Source: Mycobacterium fragae
Lineage (GTDB): Bacteria > Actinomycetota > Actinomycetes > Mycobacteriales > Mycobacteriaceae
DNA: 64,000 nucleotides
Direction of reading: 5' to 3'
NCBI RefSeq assembly: GCF_002102185.1
Contig: NZ_LQOW01000003.1
Coordinates: forward strand, 124,001-188,000
Shown here: positions 10,755 to 22,251 of the stretch, one piece after another
How the letters are laid out: each line of letters begins with the position of its first letter
Numbering within the stretch: position 1 is the stretch's first letter
Program-made: the position numbers and the translations under genes
The notes under the pieces: generated by a model
The model's input: the letters and a program-made list of their open reading frames with translations, nothing else
What the model was told of the DNA's origin: nothing
Databases searched by the model: none

Positions 10755-11669
10755 ATGCAGTCCATGCAGGAGACGCCGCGGCTGCTGTTCGTGCACGCCC
10801 ACCCGGACGACGAGAGCCTCACCAACGGTGCCACGATCGCTCACTATGCCGCCCGCGGGGCTCATGTGCAGGTCGTTACCTGCACGCTCGGTGAGGAGGG
10901 CGAGGTCATCGGCGAGCGCTGGGCGCAGCTTGCGGTCGACCACGCCGACCAGCTCGGCGGTTACCGCATCGGCGAACTCACCGCCGCGCTGCGCGCCCTC
11001 GGTGTCGGCGAACCGATTTTTCTCGGCGGACCGGGGCGCTGGCGTGACTCGGGCATGGCGGGCACCGCGCCACGACGCCAGCAACGCTTCATCGACGCCG
11101 ACGAACGCGAAGCCGTCGGCGCCCTGGTGTCGCTGATTCGCACGCTGCGCCCACACGTCGTGGTCACCTACGACGCCAACGGCGGCTACGGGCATCCCGA
11201 CCATGTGCACGCGCACGTCATCACCACGGCGGCGGTCGCGGCCGCGCGCACCGACGAGTACCCAGGCACGCCGTGGACGGTGCCGAAGTTTTACTGGACT
11301 GTCATCGCCCGCAGCGCGTTCATGGCAGGGTGGGCGGCGCTCGGCCCTGACGATCTACAGCCTGGGTGGGTGATGCCGCCACTCGACGGCGACTTTGACC
11401 GGATGGGCTACTCAGACGAGGAGATCGACGCCGTCGTCGACGCTGCCGACGCGCTGCCGGCCAAGGCGGCGGCGCTGGCCGCGCACGCCACCCAACTCGT
11501 CGTCGGTCCCACCGGTCGCGCCTGCGCATTGTCGAACAACTTGGTATTGCCGATCCTGGGGGAGGAGCACTATATTCTCGTTTCCGGCGTCGCCGGAGAT
11601 CGCAACGAGCGAGGCTGGGAGACCGATCTGCTCGCCGGGCTCGACCTCACCGAATCCGCGACGCGGTAA
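10755..11669 (+). CDS. mshB: GlcNAc-Ins deacetylase MshB (mycothiol synthesis)
   Basis: Zinc deacetylase that removes the acetyl group from 1-D-myo-inosityl-2-acetamido-2-deoxy-glucopyranoside in mycothiol biosynthesis. 304 residues as drawn; an in-frame ATG at 10764 (MQETPRLL) aligns with the M. tuberculosis N-terminus and may be the true start (301 residues). Zinc ligands are visible in VHAHPDDES near residues 13-21 and GHPDHVHAH near 150, with the GGYGHPD loop. The C-terminal region [19 protein letters not shown] is also MshB-like. Next gene on the same strand begins 33 bases downstream. Confidence 0.96.
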   Translation: MQSMQETPRLLFVHAHPDDESLTNGATIAHYAARGAHVQVVTCTLGEEGEVIGERWAQLAVDHADQLGGYRIGELTAALRALGVGEPIFLGGPGRWRDSGMAGTAPRRQQRFIDADEREAVGALVSLIRTLRPHVVVTYDANGGYGHPDHVHAHVITTAAVAAARTDEYPGTPWTVPKFYWTVIARSAFMAGWAALGPDDLQPGWVMPPLDGDFDRMGYSDEEIDAVVDAADALPAKAAALAAHATQLVVGPTGRACALSNNLVLPILGEEHYILVSGVAGDRNERGWETDLLAGLDLTESATR

Positions 11670-11701
11670 GCTTCCGACCAGGCAGCCGCGGAAGGAACGG
11701 T

Positions 11702-11809
11702 ATGGACCCGGATCTGGATTACAACCAGCAGCACTGGCAGGACCGGCTGGACAGCTTCCAGTGGGTATTAGGTTCCCTGGTCGCCCAACTGGACAGCATC
11801 CCGACCTGA
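11702..11809 (+). CDS. Small protein of 35 residues, unknown
   Basis: Short reading frame MDPDLDYNQQHWQDRLDSF... ending ...AQLDSIPT. It has a strong GGAAGGAA ribosome-binding site about four bases before the ATG and G or C in most third codon positions, both good coding signs for this genome. Acidic and aromatic-rich, no membrane segment, no family recognised. Its stop overlaps the CTG/ACC region where the following membrane protein frame becomes convincing, so it could be a leader that couples translation, or the first part of a protein split by a frameshift. Confidence 0.5.
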   Translation: MDPDLDYNQQHWQDRLDSFQWVLGSLVAQLDSIPT

Positions 11810-12210
11810 CCGCCACCAAACCGCGCGCCGGACGAATCGACGACACCGGCACGACGGACCCTGCAATTCGTTACGTCGTCTTGACGTTGCTCGCCGTCGA
11901 CGGGATTCTCTCCGCGCTCGCCGGGGCCCTGCTGTTGCCTGCCTACATCGGTTCTGTCCCGTTTCCGATCAGCGCGTTGGTCAGTGGCTTGGTCAACGCC
12001 GCGCTGGTCTGGGCCGCTGGGCGGTGGACCAAATCGACGCGGGTGGCCGCGTTGCCGTTGTGGACGTGGCTGTTGACGATCGGCGCGATGAGCCTGCCCG
12101 GACCGGGTGACGATGCGATCTTCCAGATGAATTACACGCCGTTGCTGCTGATCGTGCTGGGCTTGACGCCGCCGGCGTGGGTGCTCTGGCGGCGCCCGAC
12201 CCGACGCTGA
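11761..12210 (+). CDS. Conserved small integral membrane protein (Rv1171-like)
   Basis: A hydrophobic protein of about 134-149 residues with four predicted membrane helices ([57 protein letters not shown] and a last one around [16 protein letters not shown]) and a basic end RRPTRR. Position between mshB and fbiC matches Rv1171. The start is uncertain: GTG 11761 is the nearest accepted start codon in frame, but the first 15 residues it adds overlap the 35-residue frame and look non-coding; a CTG at 11806 overlapping the upstream stop is the alternative. Function unknown. Confidence 0.6.
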   Translation: MGIRFPGRPTGQHPDLTATKPRAGRIDDTGTTDPAIRYVVLTLLAVDGILSALAGALLLPAYIGSVPFPISALVSGLVNAALVWAAGRWTKSTRVAALPLWTWLLTIGAMSLPGPGDDAIFQMNYTPLLLIVLGLTPPAWVLWRRPTRR

Positions 12211-12347
12211 CGACCTGGCGCTACTGTTGCGCGTATGGCACGGGCCGAGGACTCGATGGACGCGCGGATGAAATCCGACCGGGCGGAAGTTACACCAACG
12301 TGCCGTTGACTCCGGGCGAACGACAGACTGTCCTGCCCAGCCCTGTG

Positions 12348-14870
12348 GTGCCTCCGCAACCAAGTACGTCGGCGATGCGGAGAGTATTGCGACGGGCCCG
12401 CGACGGGGTGGCGCTGAACGTCGACGAGGCGGCCGTCGCTATGACGGCACGCGGCGACGATCTCGCCGACCTCTGTCACAGCGCTGCGCGGGTGCGCGAC
12501 GCGGGTCTGGAATCGGCGGGACGGCGCGGACCGCTCGGGCGACTGCCGGTCAGCTACTCGCGCAAGGTGTTCATCCCGGTGACTCATCTGTGCCGGGACA
12601 CCTGCCACTACTGCACGTTCGTCACGGTGCCGGGCAAGTTGCGCGCCCAGGGTGCCGGCATGTATCTGGAAGCCGACGAAATCCTCGACATCGCTCGCCG
12701 CGGTAGCGAACTCGGTTGCAAGGAAGCCCTATTCACTCTCGGTGACCGGCCCGAGGAGCGCTGGCCGGAGGCTCGGACGTGGCTGGAGGAACGGGGTTAC
12801 GACTCCACGCTGTCCTATGTGCGGGCGATGGCGATCCGGGTGCTGGAGGAAACCGGACTGTTGCCGCATTTGAACCCTGGCGTGATGAGCTGGTCGGAGT
12901 TGTCGAGGCTCAAGCCGGTGGCGCCCTCGATGGGCATGATGCTGGAGACGACGTCGCGACGGCTGTTCGAAACCAAGGGACTCGCTCACTACGGCAGCCC
13001 CGACAAGGATCCGGCGGTGCGGCTGCGGACCTTGACCGACGCGGGCCGGCTGTCCATTCCGTTCACCACCGGTCTACTGGTCGGCATCGGCGAGACGCTG
13101 CACGAGCGTGCCGAGACGTTGCATGCGATTCGTAAGTCGCACAAGGAGTTCGGTCACGTCCAAGAAGTGATCGTGCAGAACTTCCGCGCCAAGGAGCACA
13201 CGGCGATGGCCGCGATGCCCGACGCCGGCATCGACGATTTTCTGGCCACCGTGGCGGTGGCGCGGCTGGTGCTCGGCCCTGGCATGCGCATTCAGGCGCC
13301 GCCCAACCTGGTGTCGGCCGACGAGTGCCTGGCGCTGATCGCCGCCGGTGTCGACGATTGGGGCGGCGTCTCGCCGCTGACCCCTGACCACGTCAACCCC
13401 GAGCGGCCCTGGCCCACTTTGGACGATCTGGCCGCTGTCACCGCCGAGGCGGGCTACGACTTGGTGGAGCGGCTGACCGCGCAGCCCAAGTACGTTCAGG
13501 CCGGGGCGGCCTGGATCGACCCGCGGGTGGCCGGACATGTTGCGGCGCTGGCCGATCCGGGCACCGGGCTGGCCCGCGATGTCAAACCGGTGGGCATGCC
13601 CTGGCAGGAGCCCGACGACGTGGCGTCGATCGGCCGGGTCGATTTGAATGCCGCGATCGACACCGAGGGCCGGGCCGCCGAGGCCCGCAGCGATCTGGAC
13701 AGCGCGTTCGGGGACTGGGACTCGATCCGCGACCATGTCCACCAGCTGGCCGCCCGCGCACCCGAACGCATCGACACCGACGTGTTAGCCGCGCTGAGTT
13801 CGGCGGAACGCGATCCCGCGGGCTGCACCGACGCAGAATACCTGGCGCTGGCCACCGCCGAGGGTCCTGCGCTGGATGCTGTTGCTGCATTGGCTGATTC
13901 GCTGCGCCGCGAGGCGGTCGGTGATGACGTGACCTTCGTGGTGAACCGCAACATCAACTTCACCAACATCTGTTACACCGGCTGCCGGTTCTGCGCCTTC
14001 GCGCAGCGCAAGGGCGACGCCGACGCCTATTCGCTGTCCACCGCCGAGGTCGCCGAACGTGCCTGGGAGGCCCACGTCGCCGGCGCCACCGAGGTCTGTA
14101 TGCAGGGCGGCATCGACCCCGAGCTGCCGGTCACCGGCTACGTCGATCTGGTGCGCGCCGTCAAGACACGGGTGCCCTCGATGCATGTGCACGCCTTTTC
14201 CCCGATGGAGATCGCCAACGGCGCTACCAAGAGCGGGCTTTCGGTCAGGGAGTGGCTGATCAGCCTGCGCGAGGGGGGACTGGACACCATACCCGGTACC
14301 GCGGCGGAGATCCTGGACGACGAAGTGCGTTGGGTGCTCACCAAGGGCAAGCTGCCCACGTCGATGTGGATCGACATCGTGACCACCGCGCACGAGGTGG
14401 GGCTGCGGTCGTCGTCGACGATGATGTACGGGCATGTCGATAGCCCGCGGCACTGGGTCGGTCACCTTAAGGTGTTGCGCGACATCCAGGACCGCACTGG
14501 AGGATTCACCGAGTTCGTCCCGCTGCCGTTCGTGCACCAGAGTTCGCCGCTGTATCTGGCCGGCGCCTCGCGGCCCGGGCCCAGCCATCGTGACAACCGC
14601 GCCGTACACGCACTAGCCCGAATCATGTTGCACGGCAGAATTTCTCATATCCAGACCAGTTGGGTGAAGCTCGGCACCCGGGGCACGCAGGTGATGCTCA
14701 ATGGTGGCGCCAACGACCTGGGTGGCACGCTGATGGAAGAGACGATCTCGCGGATGGCCGGCTCCGAACACGGATCGGCCAAGACCGTGTCGGAGCTGGT
14801 CGCGATCGCCGAGGCCATCGGCCGGCCCGCGCGTCAGCGCACCACCACCTACGCCCCGCTCGCAGCGTAG
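12348..14870 (+). CDS. fbiC: FO synthase FbiC (fused CofG-CofH, coenzyme F420)
   Basis: Bifunctional radical-SAM enzyme that makes 7,8-didemethyl-8-hydroxy-5-deazariboflavin from tyrosine and 5-amino-6-ribitylaminouracil, the chromophore of F420. Two radical-SAM halves: the CofG-like half has Cys82-x3-Cys86-x2-Cys89 (CRDTCHYC) and the CofH-like half Cys542-x3-Cys546-x2-Cys549 (CYTGCRFC). 840 residues from the GTG at 12348; a GTG directly before it is equally possible, and further upstream residues do not resemble the family. Single-chain fusion is normal for mycobacteria. Confidence 0.96.
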   Translation: MPPQPSTSAMRRVLRRARDGVALNVDEAAVAMTARGDDLADLCHSAARVRDAGLESAGRRGPLGRLPVSYSRKVFIPVTHLCRDTCHYCTFVTVPGKLRAQGAGMYLEADEILDIARRGSELGCKEALFTLGDRPEERWPEARTWLEERGYDSTLSYVRAMAIRVLEETGLLPHLNPGVMSWSELSRLKPVAPSMGMMLETTSRRLFETKGLAHYGSPDKDPAVRLRTLTDAGRLSIPFTTGLLVGIGETLHERAETLHAIRKSHKEFGHVQEVIVQNFRAKEHTAMAAMPDAGIDDFLATVAVARLVLGPGMRIQAPPNLVSADECLALIAAGVDDWGGVSPLTPDHVNPERPWPTLDDLAAVTAEAGYDLVERLTAQPKYVQAGAAWIDPRVAGHVAALADPGTGLARDVKPVGMPWQEPDDVASIGRVDLNAAIDTEGRAAEARSDLDSAFGDWDSIRDHVHQLAARAPERIDTDVLAALSSAERDPAGCTDAEYLALATAEGPALDAVAALADSLRREAVGDDVTFVVNRNINFTNICYTGCRFCAFAQRKGDADAYSLSTAEVAERAWEAHVAGATEVCMQGGIDPELPVTGYVDLVRAVKTRVPSMHVHAFSPMEIANGATKSGLSVREWLISLREGGLDTIPGTAAEILDDEVRWVLTKGKLPTSMWIDIVTTAHEVGLRSSSTMMYGHVDSPRHWVGHLKVLRDIQDRTGGFTEFVPLPFVHQSSPLYLAGASRPGPSHRDNRAVHALARIMLHGRISHIQTSWVKLGTRGTQVMLNGGANDLGGTLMEETISRMAGSEHGSAKTVSELVAIAEAIGRPARQRTTTYAPLAA

Positions 14871-14898
14871 ATGTGCGGTCGGAGGGTATACCGGCAGA

Positions 14899-15663
14899 AT
14901 GCCATCGAACATCGACACCGACCGATTCCCCGAGTGGCGGCCATTTATCGACGCGGTGCAGCAGCGCCGGCCGGACACCGGGACGTGGTGTGAGGCCTGG
15001 ACCGTGCGCGACATCGTCGTCCATCAGGCCGGTAATGCCGAGGAACTCGCGCGGGTGCTGAGCGCGCATCTGGAAGGCCAACCGGTTGGCACCCGTGGCT
15101 TCGAGGAACGCGAGGGGCCACTGCGCGCGATGAACGACACCGATTTGTGGGCGGCGTTGCACGACAGGATGGCGACGCTGAACGAGATCGCCGAAGCGGC
15201 CGACGATGTGCCGGCCGATACCGACGTCGGCTGGACCGGCCGCACCATGAAAGTGCCCTGGTTCGCCGAGCACATGCGCGAAGAACTCGTGCTGCACACC
15301 TGGGACATCACCGGAGACAACGCCGCGGCTCAGCGGCAGCTGGCTCAGGCGTGGATGACGACACACAGCGTGATCGCAGTGGGAAAGCCGCTGTTGGCCA
15401 AGGGTGTCAAGCAATTGCAACCCGGGGAGCGCATCGAGGCGCGGCTGCGGGTTTCCGGCAGCGAGGATGTCGTGATCGATGCCGACGCGGAGCGCACCAC
15501 GATCAGCCTCGCGGAGCCTGACGGTCCGGCCACCCTGGAAACCGATGCCGCTGCGCGGGTCCTGCTGTTGTGGGGCCGCCGGCCCGCCGACCCGTCGCGA
15601 ATCTCCAGCAGTGTCGGGCCGGAGACGCTGGGCCGGGTGCGCACCCTGCTTTCCGGTTACTAA
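14899..15663 (+). CDS. Mycothiol-dependent maleylpyruvate isomerase-like protein (DinB fold)
   Basis: 254 residues with the N-terminal DinB-like/MDMPI metal-binding domain: WTVRDIVVHQAGN near residues 33-46 supplies one His and HMREELVLHTWDI near 117-129 the others, matching the E-x3-H-x-W-D pattern of mycothiol-dependent enzymes. A C-terminal SCP2-like domain (ARLRVSGSEDVVIDADAERTTI..., residues 175-250) follows. The family includes maleylpyruvate isomerase and mycothiol S-transferases; the real substrate is unknown. Stands alone 28 bases after fbiC. Confidence 0.8.
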   Translation: MPSNIDTDRFPEWRPFIDAVQQRRPDTGTWCEAWTVRDIVVHQAGNAEELARVLSAHLEGQPVGTRGFEEREGPLRAMNDTDLWAALHDRMATLNEIAEAADDVPADTDVGWTGRTMKVPWFAEHMREELVLHTWDITGDNAAAQRQLAQAWMTTHSVIAVGKPLLAKGVKQLQPGERIEARLRVSGSEDVVIDADAERTTISLAEPDGPATLETDAAARVLLLWGRRPADPSRISSSVGPETLGRVRTLLSGY

Positions 15664-15708
15664 GCAGGCCCTTTACGCCGTGCGCCGTGAGCGGGTATAC
15701 AGGCGCTC

Positions 15709-16296
15709 ATGAGACGGGCGCTGACCGCTCTTGCGCTGCTGATCCTGACGGTGGCCGGGTGCGGCGGCGGCGGCAAAGAGCATCCGCGGCCCGCCACGTC
15801 GGCAACGAGCTCGCCGACAACGAGCTCGTCGTCTGCGGCCGGCCCCGCGAAGTTCGCGGTGAGCAGTCCCGCCTTTGCGGATAACGCGCAGGTCCCGGTC
15901 GAATACTCCTGCAAGGGCCGAAATGTACCTCCGCCGCTTCGCTGGCAGAACGTGCCGCCCGGCACCGAGTCGCTGGCCCTGGTGGTCGACGATCCCGACG
16001 CGCCCGCCGGGCTCTATGTCCACTGGGTCGTCACCGGCATCCCGCCGTCGACCACCGAAATCGGCGAAGGCCCGCTACCCGGCGGCGCCAGCGTCAGCCT
16101 GAACTCCAGCGGGAAGGCGGAGTATTTCGGCCCGTGCCCGCCGGCAGGCAGCGGCGTCCATCACTACCGTTTCCAGTTGTATGCCCTGAACAAGCCGTTG
16201 AAGCTGGTGGCGACCACCCCGGCGCGTGAAGCAACCCAAACAATCGCGAACGCGGCCGTCGCCGACACTCGCACGGTTGGCCTGTTCAGCGGCTGA
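15709..16296 (+). CDS. Lipoprotein of the PEBP (YbhB/YbcL) family
   Basis: 195 residues. Signal: MRRALTALALLILTVAGC with lipobox Cys at residue 18, then a Ser/Thr/Ala-rich linker and a phosphatidylethanolamine-binding-protein domain with the family marks VPVEYSCKGRNVPPPLRW, LALVVDDPDAP and GVHHYRFQLYALN. Expected to sit on the outer face of the membrane. Mycobacteria carry other lipoprotein PEBPs; their ligand is not known. Convergent with fadH, five bases between the stops, no hairpin seen. Confidence 0.85.
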   Translation: MRRALTALALLILTVAGCGGGGKEHPRPATSATSSPTTSSSSAAGPAKFAVSSPAFADNAQVPVEYSCKGRNVPPPLRWQNVPPGTESLALVVDDPDAPAGLYVHWVVTGIPPSTTEIGEGPLPGGASVSLNSSGKAEYFGPCPPAGSGVHHYRFQLYALNKPLKLVATTPAREATQTIANAAVADTRTVGLFSG

Positions 16297-16301
16297 CCGC
16301 C

Positions 16302-18971
<2,670 letters not shown>

Positions 18972-19014
18972 TCAACGGATCCGCGTCATTGAACAGGACA
19001 TGGAGGAGACCTTC

Positions 19015-19341
19015 GTGACGTACACGATCGCCGAACCCTGCGTCGACATCAAGGACAAGGCATGCATTGAGGAGTGCCCGGTCGACTGCATCTATGAGGG
19101 CGCTCGGATGCTGTACATCCATCCCGACGAGTGCGTGGACTGCGGCGCCTGCGAGCCTGTCTGCCCCGTCGAAGCGATCTTCTACGAAGACGATGTGCCG
19201 GATCAGTGGAGCAACTACACGCAGATAAACGCCGACTTCTTTGCCGAGCTCGGCTCGCCGGGCGGCGCGGCGAAGGTGGGCCTGACCGAGAACGATCCGC
19301 AGGTCGTCAAGGATCTGCCGCCGCAGGGCGAGGGCGACTGA
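19015..19341 (+). CDS. fdxC: Ferredoxin FdxC (7Fe type)
   Basis: 108-residue soluble electron carrier with one [3Fe-4S] and one [4Fe-4S] cluster. Cys residues at 9, 17, 21, 25, 40, 43, 46 and 50 (C-x7-C-x3-C-x3-CIYEG, then C-x2-C-x2-C-x3-CP) fit the 7Fe family. The GTG is chosen because GGAGGAG lies six bases upstream and because the protein then begins MTYTIAEPCVDIKDK as in M. tuberculosis FdxC (Rv1177). The dapC gene follows within ten bases on the same strand. Confidence 0.95.
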   Translation: MTYTIAEPCVDIKDKACIEECPVDCIYEGARMLYIHPDECVDCGACEPVCPVEAIFYEDDVPDQWSNYTQINADFFAELGSPGGAAKVGLTENDPQVVKDLPPQGEGD

Positions 19342-19349
19342 GCGAGACA

Positions 19350-20453
19350 GTGATTCGCCGGCCAGTGTCGGCGTCGTTGCCGGTGTTCCCGTGGGACACC
19401 CTGGATCAGGCACGGGCGCTGGCCGAGTCGCACCCGGACGGCATCGTCGACCTGTCCGTCGGCACTCCGGTCGACCCGGTCGCGCCGCTGGTTCGCGATG
19501 CGCTCGCCGCGGCCAGCGCATCCCCTGGATATCCCGCCACCGCGGGTACCCCACAGCTTCGCCGGTCCGCGGTCGCCGCGCTCGGGCGCCGTTACGGCAT
19601 AACCGAGTTGAGCGAGTCCGCGGTGCTCCCGGTCATCGGCACCAAGGAATTCATCGCCTGGCTGCCGACGCTGCTGGGCCTGGGCGCCGCCGACCTGATC
19701 GTGGTGCCCGAGCTGGCGTATCCGACCTACGACGTCGGCGCGCGGCTGGCCGGCACTCAGGTGCTGCGCGCCGATTCGCTGACTCAGCTCGGTCCGCAGT
19801 CACCGGCGTTGGTGTACCTGAACTCGCCGAGCAACCCCACCGGCCGGGTCCTCGGCGTCGATCACCTGCGCAAGGTCGTCGGCTGGGCGCGGGAGCGCGG
19901 CGCGCTGGTGGCATCCGACGAGTGCTATCTGGGACTGGGCTGGGACGCCGAGCCGCTGTCGATACTGCATCCGTCGGTGTGCGACGGCGACCACACCGGT
20001 CTGCTGGCCGTGCATTCGCTGTCCAAGAGCTCCTCGCTGGCCGGCTACCGGGCCGGTTTCGTCGCCGGGGATGTCGACGTGATCGCGGAGCTGCTCGCGG
20101 TGCGCAAGCACGCGGGGATGATGGTGCCCACGCCGGTGCAGGCGGCGATGGTCGCCGCGCTGGATGACGACCCCCACGAGCGCGAGCAGTGCGAGCGCTA
20201 CCGGCGCCGCCGCGACACGTTGCTTCCGGCCTTCCGCTCGGCCGGTTTCACCATCCACCACTCCGAGGCCGGGCTGTACCTCTGGGTCACTCGCGGTGAG
20301 CCGTGCCGCGACACCATCGAGTGGCTGGCAAAGCGCGGCATCCTGGCCGCGCCCGGCGAGTTCTACGGCCCGGGCGGCGAACGGCATGTCCGGGTGGCCC
20401 TGACCGCCACCGACGAGCGGATCGCCGCGGCGGCAACACGGCTTAGTTCTTAG
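19350..20453 (+). CDS. dapC: Succinyldiaminopimelate aminotransferase DapC
   Basis: PLP-dependent class I/II aminotransferase of lysine and peptidoglycan precursor synthesis. About 362-367 residues: GTG 19350 (as drawn) or GTG 19365, the latter giving MSASLPVFPWDTL as in Rv1178. PLP-fold marks: YLNSPSNPTGRVL, SDECYLGLGW, and the Schiff-base Lys in HSLSKSSSLAGYRAGF. Close behind fdxC, so the two are probably co-transcribed, as in other mycobacteria. Confidence 0.93.
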   Translation: MIRRPVSASLPVFPWDTLDQARALAESHPDGIVDLSVGTPVDPVAPLVRDALAAASASPGYPATAGTPQLRRSAVAALGRRYGITELSESAVLPVIGTKEFIAWLPTLLGLGAADLIVVPELAYPTYDVGARLAGTQVLRADSLTQLGPQSPALVYLNSPSNPTGRVLGVDHLRKVVGWARERGALVASDECYLGLGWDAEPLSILHPSVCDGDHTGLLAVHSLSKSSSLAGYRAGFVAGDVDVIAELLAVRKHAGMMVPTPVQAAMVAALDDDPHEREQCERYRRRRDTLLPAFRSAGFTIHHSEAGLYLWVTRGEPCRDTIEWLAKRGILAAPGEFYGPGGERHVRVALTATDERIAAAATRLSS

Positions 20454-20475
20454 CGCCGTGTAATACCGTCGCAGC

Positions 20476-22251
20476 ATGAGCGACTACGACGTCGAGGCGG
20501 TGGACCGGCTGCCGTTTGCGACTCCGGCGAAATCCGAGCGGTACCGCACCGAGAACTACCAGGGCGCCGTCGGCCTCAACTGGTACCGGACCGATCCGAC
20601 CCTGCAGCTCACGATGGCCTACTACCTGCAGCCCGACGAACTGGCCGTCGCAGAGCCGCACCTGGACCGTATCGGGGCGCTGATGGGCGGCCCGGTGACG
20701 CGGTGGGCCGAAGAGACCGACCGCAACCCGCCGCGGCTGGAGCGCTACGACCGCTGGGGTCACGACGTCAGCCGGGTGGTCCAGCCGACGTCGTTCACCG
20801 AGTCCAAGCGGGCCGTCCTGGCCGCGCAGCAGGCGCTCAAAGACGATATGCGGCGCGCCGGGTTAAATCCGACGATGCCGCTGTTCGCGGCCAACTATTT
20901 GCTCAACCAGGCCGACATCGGGATGGGATGTGCGCTGGGCACCGGCGGTGGCATGGTCAAGTCGCTAGTCGCGGCGTATGCCCCCGCCGACGTGCGGGAC
21001 TATGTGCTGGGCAAGTTCGAGTCCGGCGAATGGGAGGGCGAAACCGCCCAGCTGTTGACCGAACGCACCGGTGGATCCGATCTCGGCGCGCTGGAGACGA
21101 CGGCGACGCGACACGGAGATGCGTGGCGGCTCAACGGTTTCAAGTGGTTCGCGTCCAACTGCGACGGCCAGGTGTTCGTCGTCCTGGCCAAACCTGAGGG
21201 CGCGCCCGACTCCAGCCGAGGCGTGGCGAACTTCCTGGTGCTGCGGACCCGCCGCGACGGCAGCCGCAACGGCGTGCGGATCCGCCGTCTGAAGGACAAA
21301 CTCGGCACTCGGTCGGTGGCCTCCGGCGAGGTGGAATTCGTTGACGCCGAGGCCTTTCTGCTCACCGGCGAACCGTCCAGCGACACCGGCTCGCACGACG
21401 GCAAGGGCCTGGCCCGGATGATGGAGCTGACCAATGCGGCCCGGCTGGGCATCGCACTGTTCGGCCTCGGCAACGCGCGCCGCGCCCTGGTCGAATCGCT
21501 GTGCTACGCGCGCCAACGCCGCGCGTTCGGCGACGCGCTGATCGACAAGCCGTTGATGCGCCGCAAGCTCGCCGAGATGATCGTCGACGTCGAAGCCGCC
21601 CAAGCCATGGTGTTCGACGGCGTCGGTTTGGCCAACCACCGCCAACCCCGGGCGGTGCGTCAGCGCATCGCCGTGCCCATCACCAAGCTCAAGGTCTGCC
21701 GGCTGGGCATCACGATGGCATCGGACGCGATCGAAATCCACGGCGGCAACGGCTACATCGAAACCTGGCCGGTGGCAAGGTTATTGCGCGACGCGCAGGT
21801 CAACACGATCTGGGAGGGCCCCGACAACATCCTCTGCCTGGACGTGCGGCGGGGGATGGAACGCATGCAGGGCCATCAACCGCTGTTGGAGCGTCTGCAT
21901 GACGCGGTGTCGGTGTCCGACGACGATGACACGCCGCGGCTCGTGCGCCGCCGCGTCGACGATCTCGATGCGGCGATCACCGCGTGGAGCAAGCTCGACG
22001 GCGCCGTGGCCGAGGCGCGACTGTTCCCACTCACCCGGTTCATGGGCGACGTGTACGCCGGCGCCTTGCTCACCGAGCGGGCTGCCTGGGTCCGGGAGAC
22101 CCGCGGGGCTGAGCACGACGCGCTCGTCGCCCGTTTATACGCGCAGCGTTATCTGGCCGATCATGGGCCGCTTCGGGGCATCGACGTGGAAGGCGACGGG
22201 GCGATCGAACGTTTCGACGAACTCGTCGACGGAACGCTGGTGTGGTCGTGA
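20476..22251 (+). CDS. AidB-like acyl-CoA dehydrogenase
   Basis: 591 residues, longer than ordinary acyl-CoA dehydrogenases because of the AidB-type N-terminal extension and long C-terminal helices. FAD-fold marks: LLTERTGGSDLGALETTA, FKWFASN, RRAFGDALIDKPLMRRKLAEM, and EIHGGNGYIETWPVARLLRDAQVNTIWEG, the last being typical of AidB. E. coli AidB protects DNA during alkylation stress and shows weak isovaleryl-CoA dehydrogenase activity; which role applies here is unknown. Its stop overlaps the start of the next gene (GTGA), so the two are coupled. Confidence 0.85.
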   Translation: MSDYDVEAVDRLPFATPAKSERYRTENYQGAVGLNWYRTDPTLQLTMAYYLQPDELAVAEPHLDRIGALMGGPVTRWAEETDRNPPRLERYDRWGHDVSRVVQPTSFTESKRAVLAAQQALKDDMRRAGLNPTMPLFAANYLLNQADIGMGCALGTGGGMVKSLVAAYAPADVRDYVLGKFESGEWEGETAQLLTERTGGSDLGALETTATRHGDAWRLNGFKWFASNCDGQVFVVLAKPEGAPDSSRGVANFLVLRTRRDGSRNGVRIRRLKDKLGTRSVASGEVEFVDAEAFLLTGEPSSDTGSHDGKGLARMMELTNAARLGIALFGLGNARRALVESLCYARQRRAFGDALIDKPLMRRKLAEMIVDVEAAQAMVFDGVGLANHRQPRAVRQRIAVPITKLKVCRLGITMASDAIEIHGGNGYIETWPVARLLRDAQVNTIWEGPDNILCLDVRRGMERMQGHQPLLERLHDAVSVSDDDDTPRLVRRRVDDLDAAITAWSKLDGAVAEARLFPLTRFMGDVYAGALLTERAAWVRETRGAEHDALVARLYAQRYLADHGPLRGIDVEGDGAIERFDELVDGTLVWS

